64,000 bases of DNA from contig CALJNA010000044.1 of the NCBI GenBank assembly GCA_937981955.1, positions 1 through 64,000 of the forward strand, given 5' to 3'. The notes beneath the pieces were generated by a model that saw only the letters and a list, made by a program, of their open reading frames with translations, was not told the origin of the DNA and did not search any database. Shown here piece after piece: positions 63,294 to 64,000 of the stretch (within the stretch, counting starts at the first letter, position 1; each line of letters starts with the position of its first letter). Made by a program: the position numbers and the translations under genes. The DNA comes from an uncultured Granulosicoccaceae bacterium (GTDB lineage Bacteria; Pseudomonadota; Gammaproteobacteria; Granulosicoccales; Granulosicoccaceae).

Positions 63294-64000
63294 TTAAATT
63301 TCGCGATCATATCTTTAATGCCTGGAATGGTTTCGATCTGATAGGCATGAGTGGGTTGAAAGTACTGCACGAGTGATCGCTGTGTTAATCCACCAAGAAT
63401 GGTGAAGTAATACATTTCGTAGCCCGGTAAAACAGCGCACGGGTGATAGCCCTTATCAAGACAAATAGTCGAACCATCAACAATGTGGTAAGCATCACCT
63501 GATTCGTTGTCTACTCGTTGCAACATTTGCACGCCTGAACCGTGGTTAGGCTTAAACCGGAAATTATAAGTTTCGTCGTGTCGGGTTTCATCTGGCAGTC
63601 GATCTGTATCGTGTTTGTGAGATGGAAAACCAGACCATCCGCCTTGTCCAACCGTAAACAATTCGCTGACTAACAAACGCCCGACTTTGTCATGATGCTT
63701 TTGACCAAGAATATGCTTGATTTTGCGATGTGTCTTGGTGTCATCAGAGCCGTACTGCACCAGGTCCAGTCCATCCGCACGCACATCAAACGGTTCGAGC
63801 ACTTTGTCAAATTTTGCACCAGCAACAAACACCTCGGTGTTGTCAGACTGGCATACCATGGTGACTTTAGCACCAACGGGCGCGTAAACGCCTTCAGGCT
63901 CACCATCCCAGACATCTTCCCCACGATTGCCCAATGAGGTAAACGATACGCCCTCGACTTCAACATCTACTGTTCCCGTTGCAGGCACAATGCAGGTTTC
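63290..64000 (-). CDS. iolB: 5-deoxy-glucuronate isomerase IolB (5' end outside window)
   Basis: At least 236 residues are visible and the frame runs open through the right edge, so the start lies beyond; the family is about 270 residues. A cupin-fold enzyme of myo-inositol catabolism. Seen: GWSGFPSHKHDTD (family metal-binding His region), HDETYNFRF, the YHPCAVLPGYEMYYFTILGG block, and the edge-proximal ETCIVPATGTVDVEVEG. Together with the following aldolase it marks an iol operon entering from the right. Confidence 0.93.
   Translation of the reverse strand, partial: ETCIVPATGTVDVEVEGVSFTSLGNRGEDVWDGEPEGVYAPVGAKVTMVCQSDNTEVFVAGAKFDKVLEPFDVRADGLDLVQYGSDDTKTHRKIKHILGQKHHDKVGRLLVSELFTVGQGGWSGFPSHKHDTDRLPDETRHDETYNFRFKPNHGSGVQMLQRVDNESGDAYHIVDGSTICLDKGYHPCAVLPGYEMYYFTILGGLTQRSLVQYFQPTHAYQIETIPGIKDMIAKFK

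Overview
The window reads as a chromosomal segment of a free-living, probably marine or aquatic gammaproteobacterium with roughly half G+C by eye. The gammaproteobacterial markers are EpmA beside EF-P, ParC with the typical gamma QRDR, DksA followed by GluQRS, a CbrX-CbrA-CbrB-like carbon sensing module, PrmB, and the succinylase route of lysine synthesis (DapC, DapD). No rRNA, tRNA, insertion sequence, prophage or CRISPR array was seen. About 66 protein genes are supported, and almost all are packed with short gaps.

Layout. 0-5.4 kb: end of an unidentified gene, prmB, a copper delivery pair (Sco1/SenC, PCuAC), psd and a LURP-one-like protein. 4.5-7.4 kb (minus): efp, epmA, a HExxH protein and an SDR, with three of the genes joined by ATGA overlaps. 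7.5-13.6 kb: a degenerate REC/GGDEF-like protein, GST, LysE exporter, FG-GAP protein and parC with a lysine-rich N-terminal tail. 13.6-22.5 kb: pgi, an acyltransferase, DCC and DUF1415 proteins, dapC-dapD-arsC-like, a DMT transporter and murI. 22.6-28.9 kb is mixed: PKD/kelch lipoprotein, NUDIX, phosphopantetheinyl transferase, fucosyltransferase, Lrp/AsnC regulator, DUF6356 protein, glutamine amidotransferase. 28.9-37.2 kb (minus): tsaB-dinG-like, three envelope proteins (TPR lipoprotein, OmpA lipoprotein, thrombospondin-3 repeat protein), guaB-guaA. 37.4-47.4 kb (plus): xseA, dksA with a very long histone-H1-like tail, gluQ, cbrX-like, a symporter-type histidine kinase, a response regulator with a broken AAA+ domain, acs. 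47.5-49.8 kb: VOC, TlpA-like and MsrB in one overlapping operon, plus an Smr protein. 50.1-55 kb: an ECF sigma/anti-sigma pair divergent from a CHRD-FN3 protein, a two-piece DUF4331 and a TPR protein. 55-61.4 kb, more A+T-rich: GAF histidine kinase, MscS-like channel, EEP phosphatase, GNAT, MFS. 61.5-64 kb: end of an inositol catabolism operon (iolB, iolJ-like aldolase, alpha/beta hydrolase).

The strongest leads for something undescribed are four. First, the sensor cluster at 40.9-47.4 kb, whose regulator has kept the receiver, Walker A and Fis helix but lost the sigma-54 contact loop and Walker B acids. Second, the ECF locus at 50.1-55 kb. Third, the DksA and ParC proteins that both carry lysine-rich tails. 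Fourth, the HExxH protein locked into the EF-P modification operon.
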